Source: Morinoia aosen (lineage: Eukaryota > Arthropoda > Malacostraca > Amphipoda > Talitridae). Taken from it: a stretch of 64,000 nt of DNA. The DNA is taken from positions 52,746,020-52,810,019 of the forward strand of contig CM059567.1 of NCBI GenBank assembly GCA_030386875.1, in the 5' to 3' direction. The position numbers and the translations under genes are program-made. Under the pieces are notes generated by a model that was not told the DNA's origin, searched no databases, and was given only the letters and a program-made list of their open reading frames with translations. Shown piece by piece: positions 12,200-25,179 of this stretch. Numbering within the stretch: position 1 is the stretch's first letter; each line of letters begins with the position of its first letter.

Positions 12200-12530
12200 T
12201 AGGGAAGTGGACGAAGACGATCCTGAGTTCACCTGGTGCAGGGAAGTGGGCGTAGACGATCGGTATCTGAGCTCATCTGGCGTAGGGAAATGAACGTAGA
12301 CGATCCTGAGCTCACCTGGTGTAGGGAAGTGGACGTAGACGATCGGTATCTGAGCTCAACTGGTGCAGGGAAGTGGACGTAGCCCATCCTGACTTCACCT
12401 GGTGCAGGGAAATACGTAGACGATCGCTACCTGAGCTCACCAGGTGCAGAGGAATTGGACGTAGACGATCAGTACCTGGGGTTATTTGATGCACTGGACT
12501 TTTTCAGTACTCGGGCTCACCTGGTACTTT
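12180..12530 (-). repeat. 39-bp minisatellite, ~8 copies
   Basis: Units such as gatcctgagctcacctggtg followed by tagggaagtggacgtagac. On the minus strand each unit presents cacttccctacaccag|gtga, a splice-acceptor-like copy of the junction at 12199-12200. Confidence 0.65.
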
Positions 12531-12806
12531 AGACTTGGATGATCGGCTGCTACACTTACTTGATGAAGGGGGTTACACGATCAGCGTCATGTTCATCTGG
12601 AGCATAGGACACAATTCGCACGTGGACTTAGCTGGCGCTGTGGATACAGGCATCTATGATCAGAACTTGTTTTAAATTAGCACAGAAAAATGGACTTGGT
12701 TGATTTGTTCCTAGTCTCAATAGGTGTGTTCGACAGGACTTGGCTAATTAGCTTTGATACTCGTGTTGGGCAGAGTTGCTTTCAGTTATGTGCATTTGCA
12801 CCTGTT

Positions 12807-12914
12807 CCCAGTCTAACTTTTTTTGCCGGAGCATGCTTTTTTTTGCAGCCCAAGCGATTTAATTGCTTGGGCGGCGAAAAACATGTATGCATGTGGCGAA
12901 AAAGTTAGACTGGG
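12807..12914. mobile_element. 108-bp inverted-repeat element, copy B
   Basis: Termini cccagtctaactttttttgc and gcgaaaaagttagactggg are near-perfect inverted repeats, with an inner palindrome cccaagcgatttaattgcttggg. Same length and architecture as copy A, 1.15 kb away, and better preserved. Confidence 0.62.
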
Positions 12915-13187
12915 TTGTACTCGTTGTGGCGTCCAAATTATCAGTCCTGAATGAAGGGTGCGAGTCGACAAAGTCATTGAATTTTTTCAGAGGAAATCAA
13001 AATCTAATTATGCTCTGATTCAAGGACCTGGATACATTTGACGGTTCAGAGATTGCGGTTTTGGAAGCAGTTTTAATATCTATTGTGTGATGCGTATTGC
13101 GTATTACTCGTGCTTCATAATGTAATGGAAAATCTGATTGCGTCACAAAAGCTTTCAGTTGAGGGCTGAAATTTATTCCTAAATTAA

Positions 13188-13226
13188 GTATTGTAACATG
13201 AGTTCATAGAACTCATGCTACAATAC
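13188..13226. repeat. Short hairpin palindrome
   Basis: gtattgtaacatgagttc, then a 3-nt loop, then gaactcatgctacaatac: 17 of 18 pairs match. Isolated, with no adjacent gene. Confidence 0.45.
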
Positions 13227-13533
13227 GGATACAGTTGCCAAACTAGCTCAGTCATTATAGAAATGTTATTTTTTCGCCAAGGTGCTTAACTCCTCTCTCA
13301 GGCTTTCCAAAACGAGAAATTCCTGAATTCAATGCTCGTCAAATTTGAATGAAAAGTTGTGTTTCGAAATTTTATTTTGATTTTACCGCGAATCCCTGTC
13401 ACACAAATTTAATAGTGACTTTCTCACTAAAATTTCCAAAATCATGATATATCTACGACGAACTGATTCATTTCAGAGTAACGCAGTCACGTTCTTTTAC
13501 TGAACGTCTAGGAACATAACATTCCATTTCTTG

Positions 13534-13765
13534 AGCCGCGGAAAGTAAACGGAACTCCGGTGTTCAGAGGCAGCAGCCTAGCGTGTACGACAAAGGCACG
13601 TTCGTGACAACCAGGAACTCCTCACTGCTGTACTCGTAGTCCTGGTCATCTTCAGGGAAGACGGAGACGTTTTGTTTGGCTGTGTCAACCAATCCGGAGC
13701 ATGCAATTTTATACTTTGTTGTGGCTTCAGAATTGATATCCGTGGAGTCAGTTACGCTTCTGTAT
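13534..13765 (-). CDS. Exon-like island open on both strands
   Basis: Minus: about 65 codons, including TKYKIACSGLVDTAKQNVSV, FPEDDQDYEYSSEEF and LVVTNVPLSYTLGCCL, then TGA at 13578-13580. Plus: a frame including KRNSGVQRQQPSVYDKGTFV and TTRNSSLLYS to TAG near 13650, which could be entered in phase 0 after ggtgttcag. Wobble positions of the two frames coincide, so codon bias cannot separate them. The island (13534-13700) stands out from AT-rich flanks. Either would be a last coding exon. Product unknown. Confidence 0.35.
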
Positions 13766-14149
13766 TGTTATTATTTACTTTCGATTAATAAATTATGTAT
13801 TAAGTGAACTTGATCACTTATCATGGATCCTGCTGTGTTATCCAGTTCGTTAAGGTACGAAGCAAGTGCTTATCAATGGGCTTACTCGAGAAATTTGTCC
13901 AACGATAAAAAGTAGCTTTCATTGATTGCAAGTTTCTTAGAGAGGTGTGCGGTTCTCTGCTTCCTATCTGCATTCGTGTGATGAGTCAGCACTAGGAGTC
14001 GTAGCACGACGACTTATCACTGCCAAAACGCCACACCAGTCCACGGGTCTGCACGTACTTTTGAGTTAATCCTTACAGCTTTGCTCGAGTCCGGAAAAAT
14101 TTGATGAATCCTTGTAATTAATTACCTATATTTTTGGGTGTGCGCAACA

Positions 14150-14370
14150 TATTCCAAAATTCAGCTACCATACATTGCTATACAGCGTGACTCATTAGTC
14201 AACTACTATACAAAATTCAGCTACCATACATTGCTATACAGCGTGACCCATTAGCCAGCTACCATACAAAATTCAGCTACCATACATTGCTATGCAGCGT
14301 AACCCATTAGTCAGCTACCATACAAAATTCAGCTGCCATACTTTGCTATACAGCGTGACCCATTAACAAC
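14150..14370 (+). repeat. Tandem repeat, ~60 bp, 4 copies
   Basis: Units with caaaattcagctaccataca and ttgctatacagcgtgaccca. Little divergence between copies. No gene nearby. Confidence 0.65.
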
Positions 14371-14524
14371 CGATCCCACTTTTTAAACACGTATTGTTCT
14401 CTAACTTACTAATCTATTCTATTTTTTTAGCTTGATGCAGAAATTTATTCACGGCAACCGACTAAAAGAAATTGTACATAAATTGTGTGCATTGTTTTCG
14501 TTGGGCTTCGATCATCTTTTAGGG

Positions 14525-14600
14525 TGATCGATAGCGCGGTCGATAGCGTGCTAGCGCGGTGATTTAAAGTCCTGAGTTCGAGTCTCGCGAACTCCTCGTA
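14525..14600 (+). mobile_element. tRNA-derived SINE-like head
   Basis: tagcgcggtcga resembles an A box, and about 40 nt downstream gagttcgagtctcg resembles a B box (GGTTCGANTCC). It does not fold into a full tRNA cloverleaf. Probably a degenerate SINE promoter region. Confidence 0.3.
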
Positions 14601-15847
14601 CGTTTAAATTGTATATATTTTTACTAGGTTGGCTCCTATTATACGAAATTGGAGGAAAAGTGTGAAATCTGTTTTTATAAAGCGAGTACTTGCAGAGAAT
14701 TTTTCCTAATTACATCACTCTGCCGATAATCGCACGTAATAATATTTAGGCTCCAAAGCTCAAAATCTTGAATCAATTTTCATTGAAATTCACATTTTTT
14801 GATGTATTCTGCAAGTTCCTTCCCTTCTCTGGTTAAATGAAACGATGATGTCATAAAATAACACGGACACGGTCAAAATTCCTTGAATTTATTTTCAAGC
14901 TATTATTTAGCAATAAGGAGCGATATTTTAGGGAATGAATTTATGCACTACTATTTATAAAAAAAGTTAAAATTCAAGTGACTTCATGTAATATCATTTT
15001 TTTCTCATATTTCAATGAACGTTTGCGAATATGAAATCAACTTCATGCTGCCCACGGATGGCGACGGGGTTGTCTCAATATCTTTTTATACTAATTCATT
15101 TAGAGTGTGCTTGAAAAATATTCTTTTCTACGCATCATCAAAATTTTTAATAAGTGGAAATAAAAATAGAGTATGTTAATTTGGTTGTGCATTATTGCTT
15201 TAACAATATCAATAAATGTGTTAAATGTGTAACATTAATGATGGCTTTATGTGTGCATTCTGCCTTAAGTGAAACTTCAGTCTAGAGTATGAATCTAGGT
15301 TTTCTTACAATGAGGAGTGCTACTTCTATCAATACATTCACAAGTCAAATTGTTTCTCGTAGTGAACATTACCATACTCATTAACATGCCAAAGCATGAT
15401 ATGAGTACGTTCTTCGAGCTCACATTTCAGCAACTCTATGTAGTAGCGAGGCTAAAACTTACTTATAATCAATAAATCTATGCAGTAGCCAAAGTCTTCT
15501 TCGTAGGCAACTGCGCTGATGTCTTCGCTTCCTTTACTGTTCACGCTGGAAGCAGTTGAGATATCCTGCGTCTACACGACTTTCTCTGGGAAGCGACTCG
15601 TAGCGCCTGACTTCAACTTCATATCTACATCGATTGCCGCTCTCGATCCATGAACGCATTCCGAGGCTGAACAATGAAACACACTTGCGAAAGTTTAAGG
15701 AACTTTGAGGATCATTTTGTCGACGCACAATTTCTTCTGTATCAGTGAATGATGCCGGTATTGTGCCAATGTATCACGCTAGGAGACGCGCAGTCGTTCA
15801 CTTCTCTCGCTATCCATCATTCTTCTTCTCGAGCTCTTCTCGCTAGA

Positions 15848-15878
<31 letters not shown>

Positions 15879-18800
15879 CATTGAGCAGGATGCAATGTTT
15901 GATGTGTGTTTATCGAGAGTTAGTTTCACCTCTGATGTTTCCTGTACTTATATCTCTATGGTAATGGACATATACTTAAATAAGAGGGACTAATATAAAA
16001 GCTGCACTATTGTTCGGAATAGATAAGATAATAATGCCTATTAGAATATAATACTGCTGCAGGAACGAAATGAGCGACTCATTCTTGGGTTGTTAACCAA
16101 GCCCATGCCGTCAGACACTAATCACGCACAGGTATCAGAGTAGAAGTAGAGGAAAAGAGAAAACTTCCGGTGAATTTAGCTCGCTTTTATGTGAGTGAAT
16201 GAATAATTTAATCGTCCATGTTTGTTGGCGTTAAGTTAGTATTTTTGAGCAATGTTAGTTGGGACAGAGATTATAGAATCTATAATTCAATGCCTTTAAG
16301 TGATTTTAGTGAGAAAGCGGTGATACTGTAAATACCGTAAGTTAATTTTCTGGTCTTAAGGGTTACCAATCATGGGGACTTCCTTTCTCAATTCTTCAAG
16401 CCTGCACCCTCCGACAGGGAAGAGAACATAGTGCGGTGTCAACATCAGCCTGCCCGTAGCTCACATTCTAGAAATGATGAAAACTCTTTGTGTAATGTAA
16501 TTGTTAGGATTTCTATTAGTTGAGGTTATGCACCTTGTTTGCTAGTCAGTGAATCTGTAATTGTAAAAGCTGTGGCCGCACACTATGGATGCTGTCAAAT
16601 TGATGCGAGGTACCGGTGCTGCAGGTATAGAATCCTCTTCTTTCAAAAGACATTCCTCGCTTAGACTTGCATGGGCTGTTTCTTTGTGATGAAGTTTCGA
16701 TGGGAATGAAAGACATCTGAATGCATGCACTATGTATGTACACTGAGAAATCACATCTGGAGTTATGAAAATCATTTATTTTCTCGTTGAAATTAGTTCT
16801 GTAATATAAAAGGATGTGTTGATGCGACGTTTGCATAGCCACTTTCTCCATTGCTCTTGTGTGTATCAGGTAACCGTCAGCATGGCGACGTTCACCTCAC
16901 TTCCTGTCACACTTGCATGTCGTTACCTCCACTTTCATTCCAACGTCTAAATATTGCTTCCAATTTCCCAACTGTCCATTGTCAAAAAAATATGTATTTA
17001 CATTCGTCTCTCTAGAACCAAAGCATGAAGAATGTTTCCTTAAATCAATTATGGAATGCTTCATTTACTAGAGCTTTATAACGACCGGCAATTATTTTAT
17101 GACTCAGTTTGTTTTATAACATTTTTTTGTGAATAAAATAATGCTTTTTTATTCTTAATTGCCGTTTAAATGTATTGCTGTCTTATTAAAATCTTGGCAC
17201 TCAAAGTTGGCATAAAAGACTGCGGAGCGTAGCATGCAGCTTATATTGAGAATTTCCGCTAAATTAATATGGAATATTTTTGAATAAAATACACGGAAAA
17301 CTCAGTAAATTATACGAAAAGAGATGCGTGTTGGATTATTAGATATTTTCAGTGAGAGAATCTCATTCATGATTTAATATGCTCCAAAAAAATTACATAA
17401 TATTAACATCAACGCCGAAGTGCGGAACAATTTGAATGTTACAGCATTTATTTTGAATGTTACAGCTACGCAGCTATTCAAGGTTGAACTTTTAGCCCAA
17501 AATATTCATTATAAATAATTACGACTATACTTTACTGTTATTGAATTAAGGTTATTTACATTATTAAATTTTATATTACTGCCACAATTTGGGACCGCTG
17601 GTGCTGGAATTACGGCTTGTGACGCAATGACGAACATTTTTTTAAGAATGATTAGCAATTCAATCTTTGAGTCTTGCAACGAGTGTTTGGATTGATTTTG
17701 CGGAATAGGGAAATTTCATGTACTTTTGTTGCAATTGATTAACTATTATTGCCCTTATGAACATTCAACCGAAATAGCTGGTCCTACTCAATTGTACCAG
17801 CGCAGAACCAAGAATCTTCTCGAATGCAGCTAGGGGTGTCACTGATTTATTGAATTAAAAATGTTTTCACTGACATGCATAACAAACGAGGAAATATTAT
17901 TAGGAACCCAAAATAAAATACTTGCAGCTCATGTACGTACGGCTGTAATTTTTCACGAGTATTTTTTCTATACATCGGTCTTCGTGAGCTTTCCATAGGA
18001 GGGAAGGCTCTGTGTGCAGTAAATAAGACAAACAGAGCGGAGAGAGCGCTGAATGTTCGGTGATTTTAAACAGGTCGGCCGAGCATGACTTTTTGAAAGT
18101 CACGGCTGACTTTCGTAATACCGTTACCTTCTGCATGAGTCTGAACGACTGCGGAGAACTGCAGGGCGTGTGCGCACACTTAGCAAGCTGGCGCCGTTGT
18201 AATTTGGAGACAAATGTTCAAGTTATCAACCATGGCCAATTTTTCCATTAAACCATCATTAAAGTTCCTCGCGGCCTAGTTAAAATTTTAAGGGGCTTTA
18301 ACTGCGGAATTACATTTTCATCTGAAGTATCTTTGCCTCTCTGTCGATGATCAATTTTAGTCGAGTTATACTCGATTCGCGTTCTATCAAAATAAATATT
18401 CAGTGATCACCACTCATTCAAAATTATTAATCGATGTTTTCGACAAAGCTGACAAACATTTCATTCATCGTTTTTCCTCGTGAACCCTCAAAACAAAACC
18501 AACCCTGATCATTACACGTTCTTAATCTTAATGAACTCAAACCCCTGTTAGTGTTCTATTTAAACGAATATTGAGCTACTATTAAGTATAATTCACCTGC
18601 CAGACTGTACTAAGGATGTGCATGCGGTATAAGGCAGTATTCATTGCGCGGCTCTAGGAAATTATATAAATTAATTAATCTATAATTTACATAATATACG
18701 CGAACTTGCAGCAGCTGCGGGTCTCTCAATCAATGCGTTTAACCGAAGTGGCTTTCTTGCGAAAATTAGTGAATAACGCTGCTATAAGGCCTTACTGGGT

Positions 18801-21590
18801 GTGGACTGGAGAGAGTTGTAGAGAAGGAGCGAAAAAAGCCTCCTCCCTCGTAGCTGAGATCGTGATACGGAGTTGCAACATCACGACGGTGATCAGGGGC
18901 GGGTTTTTTAAACGATTTACGACGTCATAGCCGTACAGCTCGCAGTGCAGGTTCTTCTATGTTGACCTGGTTCCTCAACGTGCAACCTATTCTAAAATAA
19001 TCTTTCGCTGATTTACACGGAGCGTAACTTAGTCGACTTTGAATTCACGATGCCAGTTGTAGGACGACGGCAACGAAAAGTGTTATAAAATCCGGCCCCT
19101 AGTGGAGCTGGAATGGTGGCTGACAGTGTACTGATGATGAAACAGTGATAGCGATTCTTTTGCGGGAGCTTTCCAATTGATCTCACCATGCTGCGAGCGT
19201 TGCTGGATTGATAAGTCGGAGATCAATTTCTAGTTGAGTTTTCTCGTAACTGATCCAGCGGTCTGATAGTGGAGTTAATGTTTTGATAAAGTTCGCAAAT
19301 AACGTGGTCAGCCAGGCAGATTTCATTGGTTAGTTTATAGATAGAAAACTGTTGTTAGTTAAGTTATGTAGTGCACTTTTATTTTTTACAAAATATTTTC
19401 AGGGATCTGTTGTTAAAAGTACTAAGAACTGTCATTTTTGAGGAGTTCACTGCTACGTGTCATTAGATGCTGCTATAACATTAGATAATTTTAAATTCGG
19501 AATTTTGAGTAGTGTCGGTCGTGTTCTGGTACCGACATCGTTCTTCCTCCATCAAAATGCAGAAGAGTTTAAAACTGTTCGCATGTTATTCCAGTGCGAT
19601 TCAAAGTTAGCCTTTCAAAAATGTTTGAGCAGACATAATTCATGCTCTGCTATTTTTATACGCTACAGCTGCTTCTCGAGAAATTTACGGCGGTTTAAAG
19701 TTTTCATGCTTAATTTTTGAACATTTAAACTCCACCATCCTTGTGAGAAAGACTAATTGAATAATTATTGGACAACTGTGCGTCAGTTATGGTCTTATGG
19801 GTATCATATTGCCGTGTACGTATCAACAGTATTTGCCTTTCAAGCTCAAAAACGCTACATCATGAACAGCTACATAGTTAGTCTCCTCTCTGGGAGTTTT
19901 AAACGAATTTATTCCGCATCTCTGTTTTTTTAGAAGTCTAGGTTTATTTCTTTACTCTTAAAAATGCTCATTAACATAATCAGAACTTTCAAACTCACAA
20001 GCCTATAACTCACACCCTTAGCTCCGTCAGTACCTGTGGATCTTGTGCATCACGTTGTGCTTGTCGGGTTATTGAAGAGTCAATAAGTAGTTTATTTCAT
20101 CATTTTTAAAAGTGTTTATTTATAATATCACAACTTTTTTACCTACAAGTCTTGAACGTAAGACCCGCGTATCTTGTGCGTCAAGTGGTGCTCGTCGGAT
20201 CGCTGGAGCGTGGTGACGGTTGAAGCACCCACCATGCACGACAGGCCTCCCCTGCACTACATGTTGCGGTTAAAAAAGCATGTTCACCCTCTATATTTAT
20301 TATATTATATACATAATGTAGTTCATCCTCTCAGCAGAAACCTCCCCGGCTTAGGGCACCCGTGCGAGACGTCTTTTTGATCTCGTTTCTGGATGCGTTG
20401 CAGATATTTCGCAGTACTGATGTAGGCTCCCTTTGTTTTCAGCTTATTCAGTGTAGTCGAGGTTACCGAAGTATGTGTAACGAGTAGCATTCATCTCGGA
20501 AAATTCACTAAATAGACAAATATATTTTAGCTTTAGCCAACACTTGTGCAATTCCAAAAAATCTTTTGATTATTAGGCCATGAAAATGAAATTGGTGTCA
20601 CTATCATTCATCAATGATGTGTGTGCTCCTGAGTCCGCGAGTTTTTCTTTTTCCAAGAAAACTTTAATTTGCTCTCAGAATTCAGCCCTACCTCAATGTG
20701 GCTGAATTGAAACTTTTGTCCGCCGTTGATTGTCAGATGCTGGTTTCAATGAGCATAGTTGAAACACAAAGTCTTATGCCCTTTATTTATTTTTATTCAA
20801 TTTGTTCGAGTTCGCACTGAGGACGTCAGTGCAGCTAAAGCCCCACAAAGTTAAACGAAAATTTAACCTCCGCCGAATTCAATTTGTAGCAACTTCCTTG
20901 CCCTGTACCACATCAAATAAGATTTTATTTCCATTTTTGTACCGTGTACAAATTGCAGGGTCACATCCGTTCCCGATTCCACGGTTTCGATCTAAAAAGC
21001 TCTTGAAGTTGCGGTTGCGTGAGGCAGTTGCGAGCGCCACAATACCGCCCGTACAGCGCGCCAGAGGATGTCACTTCATTGAGCTCCGCTCCTCCAACGA
21101 CCTCTCGGCGTTCTCACGCTTCCCATTTTTGTGAAGGATTTTTCGCAGTCGTAATTGCATGAGCACAGTTGCGTGTGAGGACGTGCATTAAAATGAGCTC
21201 ATACGTCAATATCTCTACAGCCAGATTAGGAAAGCAGCGGCGCGCGCCTTCTTCTGACAGTTCATGCAACCTTCCGCGGTGTTAATGATGGTATGGGGAG
21301 TCATATCAGATAGAAAGAGCGCTTCATCCTTGTTTTACGTAACGCATGGCAGTTCGGGAAGGTAAGGTCCTCTTGATATTCTTTCCTTCCGTTAACGCTG
21401 TGCTAAGCCGAGCTTTTATTTCCGTTATCGTGCCAGATCCGCCCGTTAATGAGTTGAGGTCCTGCGTTGCATAAGTGCGTGTCGCCTCTCACGGCGACCT
21501 TACGCTCTATTGGAAGATTTTCCCTATTGTTCGTGAACACTGAATAGATGAGAAATTTACTGCCTTTTTCTTTCTATGGCGTGCCGTAGA
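14600..21590. other. Long stretch without supported gene
   Basis: AT-rich. Contains the GA microsatellite (15848), a moderately GC-rich block at 18060-18220 and a diverged ~130-bp duplication at about 19935-20205 (cttgtgc(a/g)tca(c/a)gt then gtgct(t/c)gtcgg). None has clear splice structure. Confidence 0.45.
15848..15878 (+). repeat. (GA)n microsatellite
   Basis: An almost perfect GA dinucleotide run of about 13 units. Confidence 0.8.
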
Positions 21591-21591
21591 G

Positions 21592-21837
21592 AAATCAAGT
21601 CGTATATGCATTTTTTTGATGAATGAAATAGATTGATTTCTGGGAAATCTCACTTTTAGAAAAAAAAGTAAAACCAACGTGGCTAAGAATATCATATTCT
21701 TAGCCACGTTGGTTTTCCTTTTTATACTAAAAGTGCATTTTTTTGATGCAGGATGTAATGGTAACTGTCCTAGTACTGTAACTTTCTACGTTTTTCTTCA
21801 ACGTGCCTTTGAAAAATCAAGTCGTATATGCATTTTT
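21592..21837. repeat. Fold-back element: 23-bp perfect palindrome flanked by 24-bp direct repeats
   Basis: Arms 21670-21692 and 21694-21716 are perfectly complementary over 23 bp with a 1-nt loop; complementarity continues imperfectly outward (ctttttt..ctaaaagtg). An identical 24-bp segment (aaatcaagtcgtatatgcat plus four T) occurs at 21592 and 21814. Both strands show short open frames starting MAKN only because of the palindrome. Confidence 0.6.
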
Positions 21838-22371
21838 AATGCAAACGATGCAAAACGTTAACTGTGTCCCGCTCCGGGGGGGGGGGAGTTAGTCCCAGAA
21901 CAACGGTCACGTATCGAATGACCGTACTGGAATAACTAATAATAACTTCTGTAAGCACTTACGCTAAACCAAAAAATTTCTCGCGTAATATTCTAAAAAT
22001 TTGACTCAAAGGCTATTTAATCGACAGAAACTTCGAGTTAGTTTCAAGTTGTGAAGCAGATATTGACAGCGCACATGCATGAAGGCGACTGTAGGAGCAG
22101 TGAACAATAACTGTTTACTGCTTCTATTTCATACGCATGAGTACCTTTAGTTTAGTTCGTGGGTTTCAACTTGAAACAAACGCAAAGTTTCGTTTAATTT
22201 TATCAATTTTGAACAAAATGTTTAGTGAACTACATGAGAAATTCCGGGTTTAATGAGTTTTGCAGGTCATTTTTGCACTGTATTCGTTGACTTGGATTGT
22301 ATTCGAGATGGCTTTATTTTCTTTCTCCGCTGACGTGGTGTTAAAGTTGTTGGGTCATGCGTGTTATACAG

Positions 22372-22506
22372 GGCGTCCACAAAAATGTATCCAATGATCG
22401 ATATATATAAATAGATATACTGGAAACAAATCAGAATTAAACTGTTGCGTGGTTCCGGTATTATGTATACATATGTCGGTCAGTGGATACATTTTCTGTG
22501 AACACC
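22372..22506. mobile_element. Short MITE with ~22-bp terminal inverted repeats
   Basis: The left end ggcgtccacaaaaatgtatc and the right end gatacattttctgtgaacacc are complementary with few mismatches over 135 bp. The terminal pattern (GGxGTCCACAAAAATGTATCC) resembles mariner-type ends; the family is inferred and no clean TA duplication is visible. Confidence 0.5.
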
Positions 22507-22509
22507 ACG

Positions 22510-25170
22510 CATAGCGTTAGAGCGTTCCTCGTTCTTCGTTGGAGCTCTTCAGTGACTCGAAATGACCAATTCATTTCTATTTGCGCCTACACCAGATTAA
22601 GCTTGAGACCAAGAAGTTCTGGCAACATTTTTGATTAAATAAAATTTTAGATGACGCACTCAGAATAAGCAACTGGCCACATGCCGGAGCGCAGCAGAAG
22701 CAGGATGCCTGAGTACACAAGCCCTTCAGGCTATCCAGGAGAGGAAGACCTGAGCACTGCCCTGGAGGCGCCACCGTTGTACATGGTTCATTCACCGCCT
22801 GCTCGGCGTGTGATCTCTCTCTCTCCTCCTCACTCTCTCTGTCGCTCTTTCTTTCTACGACTCTCTTTGTCGCTCTTCCTTTCTATGACTTGCTCTTTTT
22901 CTTTTTCACTCTCTTTTTTACTGCTGTTTACTGTTGAGGTCCCAGCACTTCTTTGCCTCCGTATCATGGCTACTGGTATGACTGTAGCAAAGTAACCCCT
23001 GTTAAATAGCTTCAAGTCAGTGGCACTGGACTATGATACAAGAAAAGATAAGAATCCAATATATATGAATACAACCATTGAGTAATATTATCAGACAAAT
23101 TTGATACTTTCTCTTACTGAGAGAACCCGTGATTTCATTTCCTTTTTATTATTCTAAAGGATTGGAGGAGGGAAAAATTACAATTTATTGAATCTTGAAA
23201 CAAATTATAAGGTTGCTTGGTATGATGAACAGGCAATGCATTACGACCGATAGGGTGCAGTAAACAAAATCTATTAATCAAAGGGCTTTCTTAGTTATAA
23301 TTTCAATGCAATCGCTACGTTGTTTTGTTTCTCCTTTGTATATTCCTGCTATCATTTCAAGCGTGATAACATAGCACGAAAAGACTTTCAGATGATCTTC
23401 AAGATGTACATAGGTTAAATCGGTATCCTGCATGCTGTTCTTCATAACAGTATAATAGCATGATGAAATAGGTAAAAAAAAAATTTTAGGTAAATGAAGC
23501 GTTGGAGAAAAAATAGGTAAAGAAATGTATAAATACATTCCCAATTTAAATTATATGAAAACTATTTTGTAGCTTGTAAGAGTTCTTTGTCTATAAAACT
23601 CATTTATTAATAACGGATGATCTCAAATATGTACAGAAAAATGCATTGATGAAATGAATTTCAGCGTCTTTTTTACTTTTTATTAAATGAGTTTTCAGGC
23701 ACTTGTTGGCTTCAAATCTCTATGTTGAACTTATTGTATCAATCACGTTCTCGTAAAATTTTGAGAAATAAATCTCTAGCTTTTTTAATAAATTTTTTTC
23801 AGGTGAAGGCTTTGTTGGAAAGATCAAAAAGGCATTTACTGCTGTAGTTAGATAGACATGAAACTTTTGGTTATCAGTGCCGAAGCTCGGGTGACTTTCT
23901 ATTGCCATGAACTGGAAATATCCACGTGCTATATAGGAGCTAAATATGGAAGCTGTTTTCTTCGAAATTGAAACTAATTAAAAAAACTACATGTCATCGC
24001 AATACGCTCAAAAATCGCCCCATAAAAATAAGGAGTGAAAAAAATTGCTGTTTTGCGTATAATGAAATTTTCACATTGCAAATAATACTTACTTCCGGTA
24101 GGATGCACCTATACAGGCGCAAAACAATGGAATTATTTTACCTGAAATTTCAATCATTTGTGGCTTTTTGTAAACGAGGCGGAGCGGCTGGCAGAAGTGG
24201 AGCGGATACGCGGGTGTGACTCTGCGCGTCGTCATGTAAGGCGTCCAATTTGCTTCCGTTCCGGCAAACTGTATGATATAGTTTGACACCCTGATGTCGC
24301 AGGGAGGTGTTCCGTTGTTTGAATTTCTGCACACAAAAATTTTGAAACTCTTGTTTTTCTAATTTTTCTGCATGCTTTAGTTTTCGTAAGCTGCCCAGGT
24401 TTACATCTTTACATAGAATTAATGTTTGTGCTGCGCAAGGTTAGGAGTATATTATTCATGGCTCACTTCCTTGAGGGATGATTCGGGAAATGATTTGGGA
24501 AATAATTCAGTCGTAGTTTCTCTTCTATTAATTTATTTATGAGTTCCAGTTCATAGTTTGTCCTGTTCAAAATATTTAATATTATAACTCGACTGAACTT
24601 CTGTTGGTAACCTACGTACCGTGTTCTACTAATGCTGCACCAGACATATAAATTTAATTGCAAAACTTTTTCCTTGGAGAAGTACTGTTCTCAGCTTCAT
24701 CATCCATGAATCTTTACCATGCAAATGCTGTAGATTTGAAATTTTGTGACAAAAATTTCCTTTCGTTTGAGCACCGTGTATTTTGAAAAACTTTTCAATG
24801 GAATAAATTTATTACTCCATTCATCGTTCGATTGGCGTAACCTATTTTAAAAACATTCATGAAACTCTAGACTAATTTACGTAGAATGTACGTTTTTTTT
24901 AAAACTTTACCTTCAAAATCAGTGTCCGACTGATATGCTGGCGAAAAAATCCATGCCCGACTATTAGTTTAGTTAAATTTCCTTTTCAAACACTGAAGCG
25001 CGAGAAAATCACTCTACTCTACCGTCACGAATTACTATATTTGAATTTTCAGAATCACTATATTTGAAAGAAAAAAACAATAACATAGAACTGGATGAGG
25101 TGGACATGATACGAAGGTCCCAAAGCATGCAGACATATCCCCGATTTACGAAGGCCAGCCAAGCAAGAGC
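22510..25170. other. No supported gene
   Basis: A CT-rich low-complexity tract at 22805-22920 and a GC-richer block at 24180-24330 with no decisive frame; otherwise AT-rich unique sequence. Confidence 0.45.
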
Positions 25171-25179
25171 ACGCCTCCG

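Noticed and set aside
14525-14600. Functional tRNA gene
   Set aside because: A- and B-box-like motifs are present but no cloverleaf or anticodon arm forms; better explained as a SINE head.
20802-21134. 110-codon plus-strand open frame
   Set aside because: Codon use is not biased, the amino-acid pattern is not protein-like and no splice context is visible.
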